DNA of 64,000 nucleotides from Pseudomonas sp. PSE14 (lineage in GTDB: Bacteria; Pseudomonadota; Gammaproteobacteria; Pseudomonadales; Pseudomonadaceae), in NCBI RefSeq assembly GCF_029203285.1, contig NZ_CP115669.1, positions 2,294,001 through 2,358,000 of the forward strand. The letters are read 5' to 3'. The notes under the pieces were generated by a model that saw nothing but the letters and a program-made list of their open reading frames with translations, made no database searches and was not told the origin of the DNA. Shown here one piece after another: positions 7,887 to 16,692 of the stretch; the stretch's first letter is position 1; each line of letters opens with the position of its first letter. Position numbers and translations under genes: made by a program.

Positions 7887-8897
7887 TCATAGGGCGGCCT
7901 CGACCTTGGCGCGCTGCTCGGCCGGCAGCCAGCCCTGCCAGACCTGCGGGTTGGCCTTGAGGAAGCCCCGTGCGGCGTCACGTGGGGGCTGGCGCGTCTC
8001 GCTCATCTTCGCCAGGGCGGCGTTGAGCAGGTCGATGGGGATGTCGACCTTCTCGAACAACGCCACCAGCTCCGGGTACTGCTGGTGGAAGGGCGCGGAG
8101 ACGCCCACCGACAGCTTCGCCGGCAGCGAGCGGCTGCCGCGCGGATTGGGATTGTCGGGGTCGGACAGGGTCTTCCAGGCCTCGGCGTCGAACGGCGGCT
8201 CTTCCAGGCGCAGCAGCTTGTAGCGGCCCATCAGCGGGGTCGGCGACCAGTAGTAGAACAGCACCGGCTTGCCCCGGCGGATCGACGAGGCGATTTCGGC
8301 GTCCATCGCCGCGCCCGAGCCGCTGCGGAAGTTCACGTAGCTGCTGTCCAGGCCGTAAGCCTTGAGTTTCTGCGAGTTGACGATCTCCGAGGTCCAGCCG
8401 GTGGGGCTGTTGAGGAAGCGGCCCTTGTCCGGCGACTCGGCGTCGCGGAACACCTCGCGGTAGCGCGGCAGGTCGCTCACCGAACGCAGCTCCGGGGCTA
8501 GCGCGGCGATGCCCCGCGCGGGGTCGCCGTGGACCACGTAGTCCGGCACCCACCAGCCCTCGTCGGCGTGCTTCACGATATCGCCCAGGCCGTAAACCTT
8601 GTGTTCGGCCTCGGCCTTGACCCAGGCGGGACTACGCCCGGCCCATTCCTCGCCGATGACCTGGATGTCGTTGTGCGCCAGCGCCGCCTCCAGGCTCACG
8701 GTGCTGCCCGGCAGGGTGTCGGTGGGGTAGCCGTAACCTTTTTCCACCAGCAGGCGCAGCATCTCGGTGATCAGGCTGCCGCTCTCCCAGGTCAGTTCGC
8801 CAAAGTGGATCGGTTTGCGCTCCTCGGCGGTGACGCCCTGGCCCAGCAGGCCGAGGGCGAGCAGCGCGGTGCCCAGCCAGCGTGTGATCGTGTGCAT
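7887..8897 (-). CDS. Glycine betaine/choline-type ABC transporter substrate-binding protein (OpuAC/ProX family)
   Basis: A 336-residue periplasmic binding protein with an N-terminal signal peptide (TALLALGLLGQGVTAEE) and the OpuAC-type fold. Aromatic residues that could form a quaternary-ammonium cage are plentiful (EEWAGRSPAW, EGWWVPDY, FYYWSPTPL). The family captures glycine betaine, choline or proline betaine. No ATPase or intact permease is adjacent; only a permease tail remains at 7746-7883. The protein must therefore work with components encoded elsewhere, or the system is decaying. Confidence 0.85.
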   Translation of the reverse strand: MHTITRWLGTALLALGLLGQGVTAEERKPIHFGELTWESGSLITEMLRLLVEKGYGYPTDTLPGSTVSLEAALAHNDIQVIGEEWAGRSPAWVKAEAEHKVYGLGDIVKHADEGWWVPDYVVHGDPARGIAALAPELRSVSDLPRYREVFRDAESPDKGRFLNSPTGWTSEIVNSQKLKAYGLDSSYVNFRSGSGAAMDAEIASSIRRGKPVLFYYWSPTPLMGRYKLLRLEEPPFDAEAWKTLSDPDNPNPRGSRSLPAKLSVGVSAPFHQQYPELVALFEKVDIPIDLLNAALAKMSETRQPPRDAARGFLKANPQVWQGWLPAEQRAKVEAAL

Positions 8898-9144
8898 GTG
8901 CGGGTCCTTTTCGTGCTCAGAAGTCGGTTGTCAGCCTAGTAGCGTAGATGGTCCCCCTCGACACGGCGGGTGCAGGGGCCTCGGCACCTCCGCCTGCTGT
9001 GAAAGCGGCCTTCTGCCATGCACCGTCCGGGCCATTTCCGGTCGACCCCCTGGTTCATGCGTGTTACGGTCCATTGACTCCTTCAACCGTCCGTTGTGGC
9101 TTCGCAGGCACAACGGCACGAGCTGCAACCGGAGAAAATGGCTT

Positions 9145-9960
9145 ATGTCACGTCCCCCGCAACGAGGACCTGTCGACACGGCCATGGCCCCGCTCAGCGA
9201 GGTCTCAGCCACCGCGCTGCTGCAACTCTGGCTTGGCCAGTACGCGCAGACCGCCGTGTTCCTGGATGTCGACGGAACCCTTCTGGACATCGCCGAAACC
9301 CCCGACGCGGTGCGCGTTCCGCCCGGGTTGGTCGATGCGCTCAGCGAGCTGCATCGACGTCTCGACGGTGCCCTGGCCCTGATCAGTGGCCGCCCGGTCG
9401 AGGAACTGGACCGGCTCTTCCATCCCCTGCGCCTGCCCGCCAGCGGCGGTCACGGCGCCCACTGGCGCGAAACCGGCGACAGCCCGCTGCGCCGTACCAC
9501 CAGGGACCTGCCCGCCTGCGTGCGCGTGCAGCTCAATGCGCTGGCCTGCGCTCATGCCGGCGTACTGGCCGAAGACAAGGGCAGCAGCTTCGCCCTGCAT
9601 TACCGCGCCGCCCCCGAGAGCGCACCGGCACTGCGGGTGGCCTTGCAGGCGCTGCTCATCGCGCCGGAAGGCGCGGGCCTATGCCTGCTGGGGGGCAAAC
9701 AGGTCTATGAAATCGTCGCCGAAGGCGTCGACAAGGCTGGCGCCATCGAGCGCCTGATGACCACGCCGGCCTTCGCCGGTCGTCGCCCGCTGTTCGTGGG
9801 CGACGACCTCACCGACCAACCCGCCCTGGCCCTGATGCCCAGCCTGCAAGGGCTGGGACTTTCGGTCGGGCGCACGCTGCCGGGGGCGAGTGCCGTCTTC
9901 GCCGACGCAGCGGCGGTCCGTACTGCACTCATCACGGCGGCAGGAGGAAACGATCGATGA
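9145..9960 (+). CDS. otsB: Trehalose-6-phosphate phosphatase
   Basis: A 271-residue HAD-superfamily phosphatase that removes phosphate from trehalose-6-phosphate. The nucleophile motif FLDVDGTLLDIAETP (DxDGT) lies near residues 32-46, LISGRPVEELD follows, and the metal-binding motif FVGDDLTDQPAL is near the C-terminus. The start at 9145 has a GGAG site about 10 bases upstream; an internal ATG at 9184 is an alternative. It overlaps the GH15 gene by 4 bases (ATGA), so the two are translationally coupled. Confidence 0.93.
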   Translation: MSRPPQRGPVDTAMAPLSEVSATALLQLWLGQYAQTAVFLDVDGTLLDIAETPDAVRVPPGLVDALSELHRRLDGALALISGRPVEELDRLFHPLRLPASGGHGAHWRETGDSPLRRTTRDLPACVRVQLNALACAHAGVLAEDKGSSFALHYRAAPESAPALRVALQALLIAPEGAGLCLLGGKQVYEIVAEGVDKAGAIERLMTTPAFAGRRPLFVGDDLTDQPALALMPSLQGLGLSVGRTLPGASAVFADAAAVRTALITAAGGNDR

Positions 9961-11756
9961 CTGAACGGCACGAAGGAGCACTGGAACTGGGCCTGATCGG
10001 CAACTGCCGCGTGGCCGCCCTGGTCAACCCGAAGGGCCGGCTGGTGTGGTGGTGCTACCCCAACTTCGATGGCGACCCGGCGTTCTCCCGGCTGCTGGCC
10101 GGCGATGAGGAAAAGGGCTTCGCCGACGTGCTGCTCGACGGCCAGGTCAGCCATACGTCCGAGTACCAGCGCAACACGGCGATCATCACCACCATCCTGC
10201 GCGACGACAGTGGCGCTGCGGTGCGCATTACCGACTTCGCGCCGCGCTTTCTGCAATACGGCCGGGTGTTTCGTCCGGCCCAGCTGTGCCGGCTGATCGA
10301 GCCGCTGGAAGGGCTGCCCAAGGTCACCCTGCGCGTGCGTCCGACCCATGGCTATGGCAAGCCGCGCCGCAGCGTGGCCGGTTCCAGCCACATCCGCTAC
10401 CTGGATGGCGACGAGCCGATCCGCCTGACCACCGACGCACCGCTGTCCTACCTGCTCAACGAAACCCGCTTCGCCCTGCGCCACCCGGTGAGCATGGTGA
10501 TCGGCATGGACGAGCCGCTGGACAACGCCCCCGGCGACGTCGTCCGCGAATTCCTCAAGCGCACCCAGGGCCACTGGCATGACTGGGTGCGGGGTCTTGC
10601 CATCTCCTTCGAGTGGCAGCAGGTGGTGATCCGCTCGGCCATCACCCTCAAGCTGTGCAACTTCGAGGAGACCGGCGCGATCATTGCCGCCACCACCACC
10701 TCCATCCCCGAGGCGCCCGGCTCCCGGCGCAACTGGGACTACCGCTACTGCTGGCTGCGCGACGCGTACTTCGTGATCCTCGCCCTCAACCGCCTGGGCG
10801 CCACGCGCACCATGGAGGGCTACATCGACTTCATCACCACCGTGGCCAGCGGTGACGCCGAACTCAAGCCGTTGTACGGGATCATCCCCGACATGGACCT
10901 CACCGAGCGTGACGAGCCGAACCTGGCCGGATTTTCAGGCCACGCCCCGGTGCGCGTCGGCAACCAGGCGGTGGAGCAGAACCAGCACGACGTGTTCGGC
11001 TCCGTGGTGCTCGCGGTGCTGCAGAGCTTCGTCGACGACCGCCTGCCCAGCCCGAGCAGCGACGGCATGCTGCAGCTGCTCGAGTCCCTCGCCGACAAGG
11101 CCGTGCATGCGGCCTTCGAGCCCGATGCGGGTATCTGGGAATACCGTGGACGGCAGCGCATCCACACCCATTCCGCGCTGCTCTGCTGGGTCGCCTGCGA
11201 CCGCGTCGGACGTATCGCCCGACGCCTGGGCCGGGTCGAGGCGGGCGAGGCCTGGATGGCGAAGGCCACCCGCCTGCGCGAGCGCATCCTCGCCGAGGCC
11301 TGGAGCGAAAGGAAGCAATGCTTCACCGGCGCCTTCGGTCACGACGACCTCGATGCCAGCGTGCTGCTGATGAACGAGCTGGGCATCATCGAAGCCGACG
11401 ATCCGCGCTTCATCGCCACCGTCGAATGCATCGGCCGCGAACTCAACGTCAATGGCCACCTGCTGCGCTATGCCGCGCCGGATGATTTCGGCGTGCCGGA
11501 AACGGCTTTCCTGGTGGTCAAGTTCTGGTACCTCGACGCGCTCGCCGCCATCGGCCGCCGCGACGAAGCCCGTGCGCTGTTCGAGGAACTGATCGCCGCG
11601 CGCAACCGCTACGGCCTGCTCTCCGAAGACCTGCATCCGCACACCGGCGAACTCTGGGGCAACATTCCGCAGACCTACTCCATGGCCGGGCTGATCAACT
11701 CAGCCATGCGTCTCTCCATCGGCTGGGAGGAAGGTCTATGCCGCGCCTCGTGGTGA
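9957..11756 (+). CDS. Glycoside hydrolase family 15 protein (trehalase/glucoamylase-like)
   Basis: A 599-residue GH15 enzyme with an N-terminal beta-sandwich domain (to about residue 210) and an (alpha/alpha)6 catalytic barrel. Family hallmarks are RNWDYRYCWLRDAYF, LTERDEPNL followed by HAPVRVGNQAVEQNQHD, and GIWEYRGRQRIHTHSALLCW, which carries the likely catalytic Glu. Bacterial relatives include trehalases and glucoamylases. It is cytoplasmic (no signal peptide). Its place between otsB and otsA, overlapping both, suggests a role in trehalose or short glucan turnover. Exact specificity cannot be read from sequence. Confidence 0.88.
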   Translation: MTERHEGALELGLIGNCRVAALVNPKGRLVWWCYPNFDGDPAFSRLLAGDEEKGFADVLLDGQVSHTSEYQRNTAIITTILRDDSGAAVRITDFAPRFLQYGRVFRPAQLCRLIEPLEGLPKVTLRVRPTHGYGKPRRSVAGSSHIRYLDGDEPIRLTTDAPLSYLLNETRFALRHPVSMVIGMDEPLDNAPGDVVREFLKRTQGHWHDWVRGLAISFEWQQVVIRSAITLKLCNFEETGAIIAATTTSIPEAPGSRRNWDYRYCWLRDAYFVILALNRLGATRTMEGYIDFITTVASGDAELKPLYGIIPDMDLTERDEPNLAGFSGHAPVRVGNQAVEQNQHDVFGSVVLAVLQSFVDDRLPSPSSDGMLQLLESLADKAVHAAFEPDAGIWEYRGRQRIHTHSALLCWVACDRVGRIARRLGRVEAGEAWMAKATRLRERILAEAWSERKQCFTGAFGHDDLDASVLLMNELGIIEADDPRFIATVECIGRELNVNGHLLRYAAPDDFGVPETAFLVVKFWYLDALAAIGRRDEARALFEELIAARNRYGLLSEDLHPHTGELWGNIPQTYSMAGLINSAMRLSIGWEEGLCRASW

Positions 11757-13150
11757 TCTCCAACCGGGTCATGGTGCCCGATGAACACCACCCAGCCGCG
11801 CCTGGTGGTCTCGCCGTCGCGATCGAGGCCGCCATGCGCGATCGCGAAGGCATCTGGTTCGGCTGGAGTGGGCAGGTGGCCGAGGAACCGGGCCCGCTGA
11901 CCACCCTCGAACGCGGCAACCTCACCTACATGCTCACCGACCTGCACCCGCAGGACTTCGACGAGTACTACAACGGCTTCGCCAACCGCGTGCTGTGGCC
12001 CATCCTGCACTACCGCGTCGACCTCGCCGAATTCAGCGAGGCCGACTTCGGCGGCTACCGGCGCGTCAACGAATTCTTCGCCGAGCGCCTGAGCCCGCTG
12101 CTGGAGCCGGACGACGTGCTCTGGGTGCACGACTACCACCTCATCCCGCTCGCCCTGGCCCTGCGCGCCCGTGGCCACGCCAACCGCATCGGCTTCTTCC
12201 TGCACATCCCCATGCCGCCGGCGGACCTGCTCACCGCGATCCCGCACCATGCCGAGCTGATCCGTGCGCTCACCGAATACAACCTCATCGGCTTCCAGAC
12301 CGAAAACGACGCCAGCAACTTCGCTCGCTACCTCACCCGCATAGTCGGCGCCGCCACGCCCGACGGCCGCCGCTACCACCTGGAAGACCAGCACTTTCGT
12401 GTCGGCGTGTTCCCCGTGGGCGTGGATGCCGCCGGTTTCCGCCAACTGGCCGAGGAGGCCTCGCAGAGCCCGGCCGCCGACGACCTGCGCGAAAGCCTGG
12501 GCGGCCGCGCGCTGATGGTCGGGGTGGACCGCCTCGACTACTCCAAGGGCATCGTCAACCGCCTGGACGGCTACGAGCGCTTCCTGGAGCGCTACCCCGA
12601 GTGGCACAACCGCGTGACCTGCCTGCAGATATCGCCCGGCAGCCGCCAGGACATCCCCGAATACGCCGACATCGACGCCGCCGTCAGCGCGCGGGTAGGG
12701 CACATCAACGGGCGCTTTGGCGCCGTGTCCTGGGTGCCGCTGCGCTACGTGGCGCGCAACCATCGCCGCGAGGACATCGCCATGGTCATGCGCCACGCCC
12801 GCATCGGCCTGGTGACGCCCCTGCGCGATGGCATGAACCTGGTGGCCAAGGAATTCGTCGCCGCGCAGGACCCGGACGATCCCGGCGTGCTGATCCTCTC
12901 GCAGTTCGCCGGCGCCGCCGCCGAGCTGGGTGGCGCGCTGATCATCAACCCCCACGACCGCGACGCCCTGGCCGACGCCATCGACACCGCCCTGCGCATG
13001 CCCCTGAGCGAGCGCCGGGCGCGGCACCGGGACATGTATGCGGTGCTGCAGGCCAATGACATCAGGTTCTGGGGACCGAGCTTCATCGATGCGCTGACCA
13101 GGCCGGGGAGGGCATTGAACTGGTTGTCGAGCCATTACCTCAGTCATTGA
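11738..13150 (+). CDS. otsA: Alpha,alpha-trehalose-phosphate synthase (UDP-forming), GT20
   Basis: A 470-residue glycosyltransferase family 20 enzyme that makes trehalose-6-phosphate from UDP-glucose and glucose-6-phosphate. Visible conserved parts are VVISNRV and the GGLAVAIEAAM loop at the N-terminus, VHDYHLIPL, and GVDRLDYSKGI, whose Arg and Lys contact the UDP-glucose phosphates. Length matches E. coli OtsA (474). It begins 19 bases inside the GH15 gene, so it depends on upstream translation. Trehalose is a compatible solute, which fits the osmoprotectant transporter relic next door. Confidence 0.95.
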   Translation: MPRLVVISNRVMVPDEHHPAAPGGLAVAIEAAMRDREGIWFGWSGQVAEEPGPLTTLERGNLTYMLTDLHPQDFDEYYNGFANRVLWPILHYRVDLAEFSEADFGGYRRVNEFFAERLSPLLEPDDVLWVHDYHLIPLALALRARGHANRIGFFLHIPMPPADLLTAIPHHAELIRALTEYNLIGFQTENDASNFARYLTRIVGAATPDGRRYHLEDQHFRVGVFPVGVDAAGFRQLAEEASQSPAADDLRESLGGRALMVGVDRLDYSKGIVNRLDGYERFLERYPEWHNRVTCLQISPGSRQDIPEYADIDAAVSARVGHINGRFGAVSWVPLRYVARNHRREDIAMVMRHARIGLVTPLRDGMNLVAKEFVAAQDPDDPGVLILSQFAGAAAELGGALIINPHDRDALADAIDTALRMPLSERRARHRDMYAVLQANDIRFWGPSFIDALTRPGRALNWLSSHYLSH

Positions 13151-13440
13151 GGCGGGGCATGCGCCTGTAGGAGCGAGCTTGCTCGCGAACTGCACTTTGT
13201 CGTTGTCGGACTTGGGTGTTCATGCGCAGGAGCGGCGCAGAAACACCCAAACAAAACGAAAAGCATCGCGGACAGGGTCCGCTCCTACGAAAGCCCCTCT
13301 CCGAGCGGGCAGGCTTGGCTTTCGATCCTCCAGCAGAACAATCGAAAATCCACCCACCCAACAGGCGCAAAAGCCCGAAAACCGGGCCTTCGCCCATGTC
13401 CGAACCCCGCTCCGAACCCTCGACCGCCCGTCAAATACCC
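13151..13440. repeat. REP pair and dispersed repeat downstream of otsA
   Basis: Contains the REP unit GTAGGAGCGAGCTTGCTCGC (13167-13190) and the second-type unit GCGGACAGGGTCCGCTCCTA (13268-13288). Between them is a copy (13232-13252) of a dispersed sequence, GCGGCGCAGAAACACCCAAA, that recurs at 60810-60830. No gene is seen. The right part, from about 13440, is the leader of the cold-shock gene. Confidence 0.75.
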
Positions 13441-13636
13441 CCGCCGGAGTGAAAAAAAGCTACCAATTCCCTACGCCCCATGTATTCTGCTCGCGCTGCC
13501 TGCCCGGTAAAGCGCCGCGACTTGATGTTCTGTCTACACGATGTTCCATCTCCTCGGCACCTCTTCACTACGCATTCAGCTCATGGTTGGTCGGTATTCG
13601 GCTGGCCTTTAGCAATCTATATCTGGAGACAACATC
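13441..13636 (+). promoter_or_regulatory. Long 5' leader/promoter region of the cold-shock gene
   Basis: About 200 bases without a gene precede the csp start. Several pyrimidine-rich runs and a GGAG site 8 bases before the ATG (ATCTGGAGACAACATC) are visible. Long structured leaders that control translation at low temperature are known for csp genes. That this one works so is an inference; I do not see an exact cold-box sequence. Confidence 0.35.
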
Positions 13637-13846
13637 ATGTCCGATCGTCAAAACGGCACCGTCAAGTGGTTCAACGCTGAGAAGGGCTTCGGCTTCATCA
13701 CCCCGGAAAGCGGCCCGGACGTATTCGTTCACTTCCGTCAAATCGAAGGCAACGGCTACAAGTCCCTCGACGAAGGCCAGAAGGTCAGCTTCATCGTGAC
13801 CGCCGGCCAGAAAGGCCCGCAGGCTGAGCAAGTTCGCGCCGTCTAA
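13637..13846 (+). CDS. Cold-shock domain protein (CspA family)
   Basis: A 69-residue single cold-shock (OB-fold) domain that binds single-stranded RNA or DNA. RNP1 (KGFGFI, residues 16-21) and RNP2 (VFVHF) are intact, and the first strand reads [16 protein letters not shown]. Length is standard for CspA-type proteins. It is followed 17 bases later by a strong terminator, so the gene is monocistronic. Which of the several Pseudomonas csp paralogues this is cannot be decided here. Confidence 0.95.
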   Translation: MSDRQNGTVKWFNAEKGFGFITPESGPDVFVHFRQIEGNGYKSLDEGQKVSFIVTAGQKGPQAEQVRAV

Positions 13847-13862
13847 TCGACGCCACTTGTAG

Positions 13863-13893
13863 AAAAAGCCCCGCTAATGCGGGGCTTTTTCAT
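13863..13893 (+). terminator. Factor-independent terminator after csp
   Basis: Stem AAAAAGCCCCGC / GCGGGGCTTTTT with a four-base loop, followed by a T-rich tail. The stem ends in A-run and T-run, so it can act on both strands and may also stop the converging cupin gene. Confidence 0.92.
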
Positions 13894-13921
13894 TTCTGCG
13901 GACAGGCTCCGTCGGGGCGGG

Positions 13922-14233
13922 TCAGACACTGCCTTCGCTTTCGATCACCAGAATGCGCGCCTCGCCCTGGGGATGGGCCACATGCTCGGTGCCGATCGAG
14001 GCGTAGAAGATATCCCCGCTCTCCAGCATGACCCGATGCTCGCCATCCGCGTCGCGGTAATGCATCTCCACCTGCCCGTCGAGTACCGCAAACACCTCTT
14101 CGCCGTCGTTGATGTGCCACTTGTACGGCTGGTCGGTCCAGTGCAGGCGGGTGGTGATTCCGTTCATGTTGGCGATGTCCAGCGCCCCCCAGGGGCGGTT
14201 CGCCGTGAAGCGCTTGCTGCGGATGATTTTCAA
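13922..14233 (-). CDS. Small cupin-domain protein
   Basis: A 103-residue single-domain cupin. The fold is marked by HINDGEEVFAVLDGQVEMHY (motif 1, His and Glu ligands) and SIGTEHVAHPQGEARILVIE (motif 2, His). It probably binds a divalent metal; the substrate is unknown. The frame opens with TTG (LKIIRSKRF) since the nearest ATG upstream is out of frame and blocked; a later ATG (MNGITTRLHW) would remove 22 residues, including the first strand. The start is uncertain. Confidence 0.75.
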   Translation of the reverse strand: MKIIRSKRFTANRPWGALDIANMNGITTRLHWTDQPYKWHINDGEEVFAVLDGQVEMHYRDADGEHRVMLESGDIFYASIGTEHVAHPQGEARILVIESEGSV

Positions 14234-14313
14234 GGTGTCATGGCTCCATCGGTTGTTTGCCGATGCTACGTGAGTGGACGGCAGGACGGTACACCAGAGC
14301 CGATCTCTCGCGG

Positions 14314-15354
14314 TTACCAGGCCGCCACGTCCAGCACCGCCTTCACGAACGCCTCCGGTGCCTCCTGCGGCAGGTTGTGCCCGATCCCTCCAGTCAATGT
14401 CCGGTGTTCGTACTTGCCGGTGAACTTCGCCGCATAGGCCTTGGGTGGCGGGTGGAAGGCGCCGTTGGCGTCACCTTCCAGGGTGATGGTGGGCACGCCG
14501 ATGGGCGGGGCCTTGGCGAGTTTCTGTTCCAGCTCGTCGTATTGCGGCTCACCTTCGGCCAGGGCCTGGCGCCAGCGGTAGTTGTGCAGGGTGATCGCGA
14601 CGTGGTCGGGGTTTTCGAAGGCTTTGGCGCTGCGCTCGAAGGTGGCGTCGTCGAAGTTCCACTTCGGTGAGGCCTGTTTCCAGATGAGCCTGGTGAAGTC
14701 GTGGGTGTTCTTCGCATAGCCGGCCGCGCCGCGTTCGGTGGCAAAGTAGAACTGGTACCACCAGAGGAATTCGGCTTCCGGCGGCAAGGGCTGCTTGCCG
14801 GCCTGCTGGTTGCCGATCAGATAGCCGCTCACGGCCACCAGTGCCTTGCAGCGTTCCGGCCAGAGGGCGGCGATGATGTCGGCGGTGCGCGCGCCCCAAT
14901 CGAATCCGGCGAGCACGGCCTTGTCGATCTTCAGAGCGTCCATCAGGGCTATGATGTCGCTGGCCACCGCCGCCGGCTGGCCGTTGCGCAGGGTCTTGTC
15001 GGAGAGAAAGCGCGTGCTGCCGTAGCCGCGCAGCCAGGGCACTATGACCCGGAAACCTTGGGCCGCCAGCGCCGGGGCAACGTCGACGAAGCTGTAGATG
15101 TCGTAGGGCCAGCCGTGGAGCAGGATGACCACTGGCCCGTCCGCCGGGCCGTCCTCGGCGTAGCCGACGCTGAGCAGGCCGGCGTCGATCTGTTTGAGCG
15201 CCTTGAATTGGCTATGTCCGCCGGCCTTTGCCGTCGGCACGGTCTTGCTCGGTTCGCTGGCGGCTTGCGCCACGTTGGGCAGTTGCGACGCGGCCAGTGC
15301 TACGGCAGCCAGGCGCATCAGGTGGCGGCGGCTGCTATCGAAGTGCTCCGACAT
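14314..15354 (-). CDS. Tat-exported alpha/beta hydrolase, epoxide-hydrolase-like
   Basis: A 346-residue alpha/beta hydrolase. The N-terminus carries a twin-arginine signal (SSRRHLMRLAAVALAAS), so the folded enzyme is exported to the periplasm. The oxyanion-hole motif HGWPYD and the nucleophile elbow GFDWGA place it with Asp-nucleophile epoxide hydrolases and haloalkane dehalogenases; the catalytic His is in GGIGHNLPQEAPE near the C-terminus. The start at 15354 is chosen because it places the RR motif at residue 9. Epoxide hydrolase is the best guess; the substrate is unknown. Confidence 0.82.
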   Translation of the reverse strand: MSEHFDSSRRHLMRLAAVALAASQLPNVAQAASEPSKTVPTAKAGGHSQFKALKQIDAGLLSVGYAEDGPADGPVVILLHGWPYDIYSFVDVAPALAAQGFRVIVPWLRGYGSTRFLSDKTLRNGQPAAVASDIIALMDALKIDKAVLAGFDWGARTADIIAALWPERCKALVAVSGYLIGNQQAGKQPLPPEAEFLWWYQFYFATERGAAGYAKNTHDFTRLIWKQASPKWNFDDATFERSAKAFENPDHVAITLHNYRWRQALAEGEPQYDELEQKLAKAPPIGVPTITLEGDANGAFHPPPKAYAAKFTGKYEHRTLTGGIGHNLPQEAPEAFVKAVLDVAAW

Positions 15355-15493
15355 GATTATCCCCGGGTTGGAGTGGGCCCGGATAAGCGTAGGCGAGTCG
15401 GCGGAACCGGGCGCATTCAGTGGTCCCTGCGCCCGGTGCCGTCCTCTGTCGTTGCGACTGGAGATGATGGGTATCGCTGCGCTCCACGCCATC

Positions 15494-15724
15494 CTACGGA
15501 TTGGGCTGAACCAGCTTCTCCACCAGTCGCCGTGTCAGCGGGGCGATGACCAGCACCAGCGGGAAAGCCACGCACCAGCTGGTGAGCCAGGCGCCCAGCC
15601 AGAGCCGGCTGAGGTCGGAAACAAGGCCGACGGCACGGAAGGTGGAGAGGCCGGAGACCAGCAGGGTCATCACGCCGGACAGGATCAGCGCGAACAGCAA
15701 CGGGCTGTAGCGGCGGGCTATCAT
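15494..15724 (-). CDS. Small inner-membrane protein, DUF2798
   Basis: A 76-residue protein with two transmembrane segments (LLFALILSGVMTLLVSGLST and a second around residues 42-62), matching DUF2798-type proteins often found beside oxidoreductases. Its start overlaps the end of the upstream flavodoxin-like gene by 4 bases (ATGA on the minus strand), so the two form a coupled pair. Function unknown. Confidence 0.75.
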   Translation of the reverse strand: MIARRYSPLLFALILSGVMTLLVSGLSTFRAVGLVSDLSRLWLGAWLTSWCVAFPLVLVIAPLTRRLVEKLVQPNP

Positions 15725-16311
15725 GCGTGGGCCTCCTGCGTGGCTTCCAGGTGCGGCTGGTGCAGGCGGGCGAGGGTTTCGGCGAAGTGCTGGCCGAACA
15801 TGCGAGCGGTCTTCAGGTCGCCGGGGGCGAAGTCCTGGGCGGTCTTGTCGGCCTGGGCCATCAGCCCGGACCAGGAGCCGAGGCGGTTGGCGGCCTCGTC
15901 ATAGGGCACGCCCAGGTGCTGCTCGGGGAGGATCGGATTACCGGCCCAGAGCATGCCGTGCTGCATGCAGAAGGTGAACAGCGAGATCAGCGTGGACTGC
16001 TTGTCGCCTGCCGGCAGCGCCGAGACGGTGAAGCCGGCGGCGAGGCGGCCGCGCAGTTTCTGCTGGCGCCAGAGCGGGCCGGTGGCGTCCATCAGGGCCT
16101 TCATCGGCGCCGAAACGCCGCCCAGGTAGGTGGGGCAACCGAGGATCAGGCCGTGATAGGCGAGCAGGGCGTCCGGGCGCCCGATCAGGTCCTGGGCCTT
16201 GAGCAGGTGGACTTCGCAGCCGGGCACGAGGCGGGCGCCGCTGGCGATGGTCTGGGCGATCCGCTCGGTGCGACCGCTGGCGCTGTGGTAGAGGATGGCG
16301 ATGGTCTTCAT
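15721..16311 (-). CDS. Flavodoxin-fold NAD(P)H-dependent oxidoreductase
   Basis: A 196-residue flavoprotein of the flavodoxin/WrbA-like class. The phosphate-binding loop YHSASGRTERIAQ (residues 8-20) and the GCPTYLGGVSAPMKALMD segment (about 79-96), which contacts the FMN ring and marks WrbA-like quinone reductases, are clear. A GGAG site lies upstream. It is translationally coupled to the DUF2798 membrane protein, which might anchor or accept electrons from it (inference). Confidence 0.85.
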   Translation of the reverse strand: MKTIAILYHSASGRTERIAQTIASGARLVPGCEVHLLKAQDLIGRPDALLAYHGLILGCPTYLGGVSAPMKALMDATGPLWRQQKLRGRLAAGFTVSALPAGDKQSTLISLFTFCMQHGMLWAGNPILPEQHLGVPYDEAANRLGSWSGLMAQADKTAQDFAPGDLKTARMFGQHFAETLARLHQPHLEATQEAHA

Positions 16312-16506
16312 GGTTTCTCCGTGGGCTCACGCAAGGGGAAGGGCGCGTCCGGGGTGCTCGGAGCGGGCTTGGTGTAACCCTACGAGTTCAAGTTGACTTG
16401 AGGTCAAGGGAAGATGCCATCGGTGTTGCAGACGCGGTGGAATCGCTCCTGGAAAAGCGTCTTTCGTAGGGCCGAGGGGTTTACGTGGGGCAACGGTCTG
16501 CGCATG

Positions 16507-16669
16507 CGTAGGGCGTACAACCGTTCGCGGTTGTACGCCGATACACCATGATCCCCAGTTGGCGTATGGGTCGAGCTCGAAGCGCTGCTTGACGGGCGTC
16601 CGGACGAAGTCCGTGTGGCCGGAAACCAAGGTCAAACGGCGTATAACGTCGAACGTTATACGCCCTACG
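16507..16669 (-). repeat. 163-bp paired-palindrome element, copy 1
   Basis: The ends are inverted copies of CGTAGGGCGTAYAAC, and each end is itself a palindrome (CGTACAACCG..CGGTTGTACG at one end, CGTATAACG..CGTTATACG at the other). The interior shares GTCAAACGGC, CGGAAACCAAGGTC and GAGCTCGAAGCGCT-like blocks with copies 2 and 3. This copy is in the opposite orientation to the other two. It fills most of the 381-bp gap between the flavodoxin gene and the LysR gene. Structure suggests a MITE- or REPIN-like mobile unit. Confidence 0.8.
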
Positions 16670-16692
16670 TTCCTGGAAGATCAGCTTGCCGG

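Noticed and set aside
13441..13636. A small plus-strand gene in the csp leader (13480-13680 frame)
   Set aside because: No ribosome site, no similarity, and it runs into the csp gene in another frame. The stretch is better read as leader.
16507..16669. The palindromic block as an intrinsic terminator or riboswitch
   Set aside because: The same block occurs in either orientation beside unrelated genes, lacks T-runs, and is length-conserved, which fits a repeat element better than a regulatory RNA.
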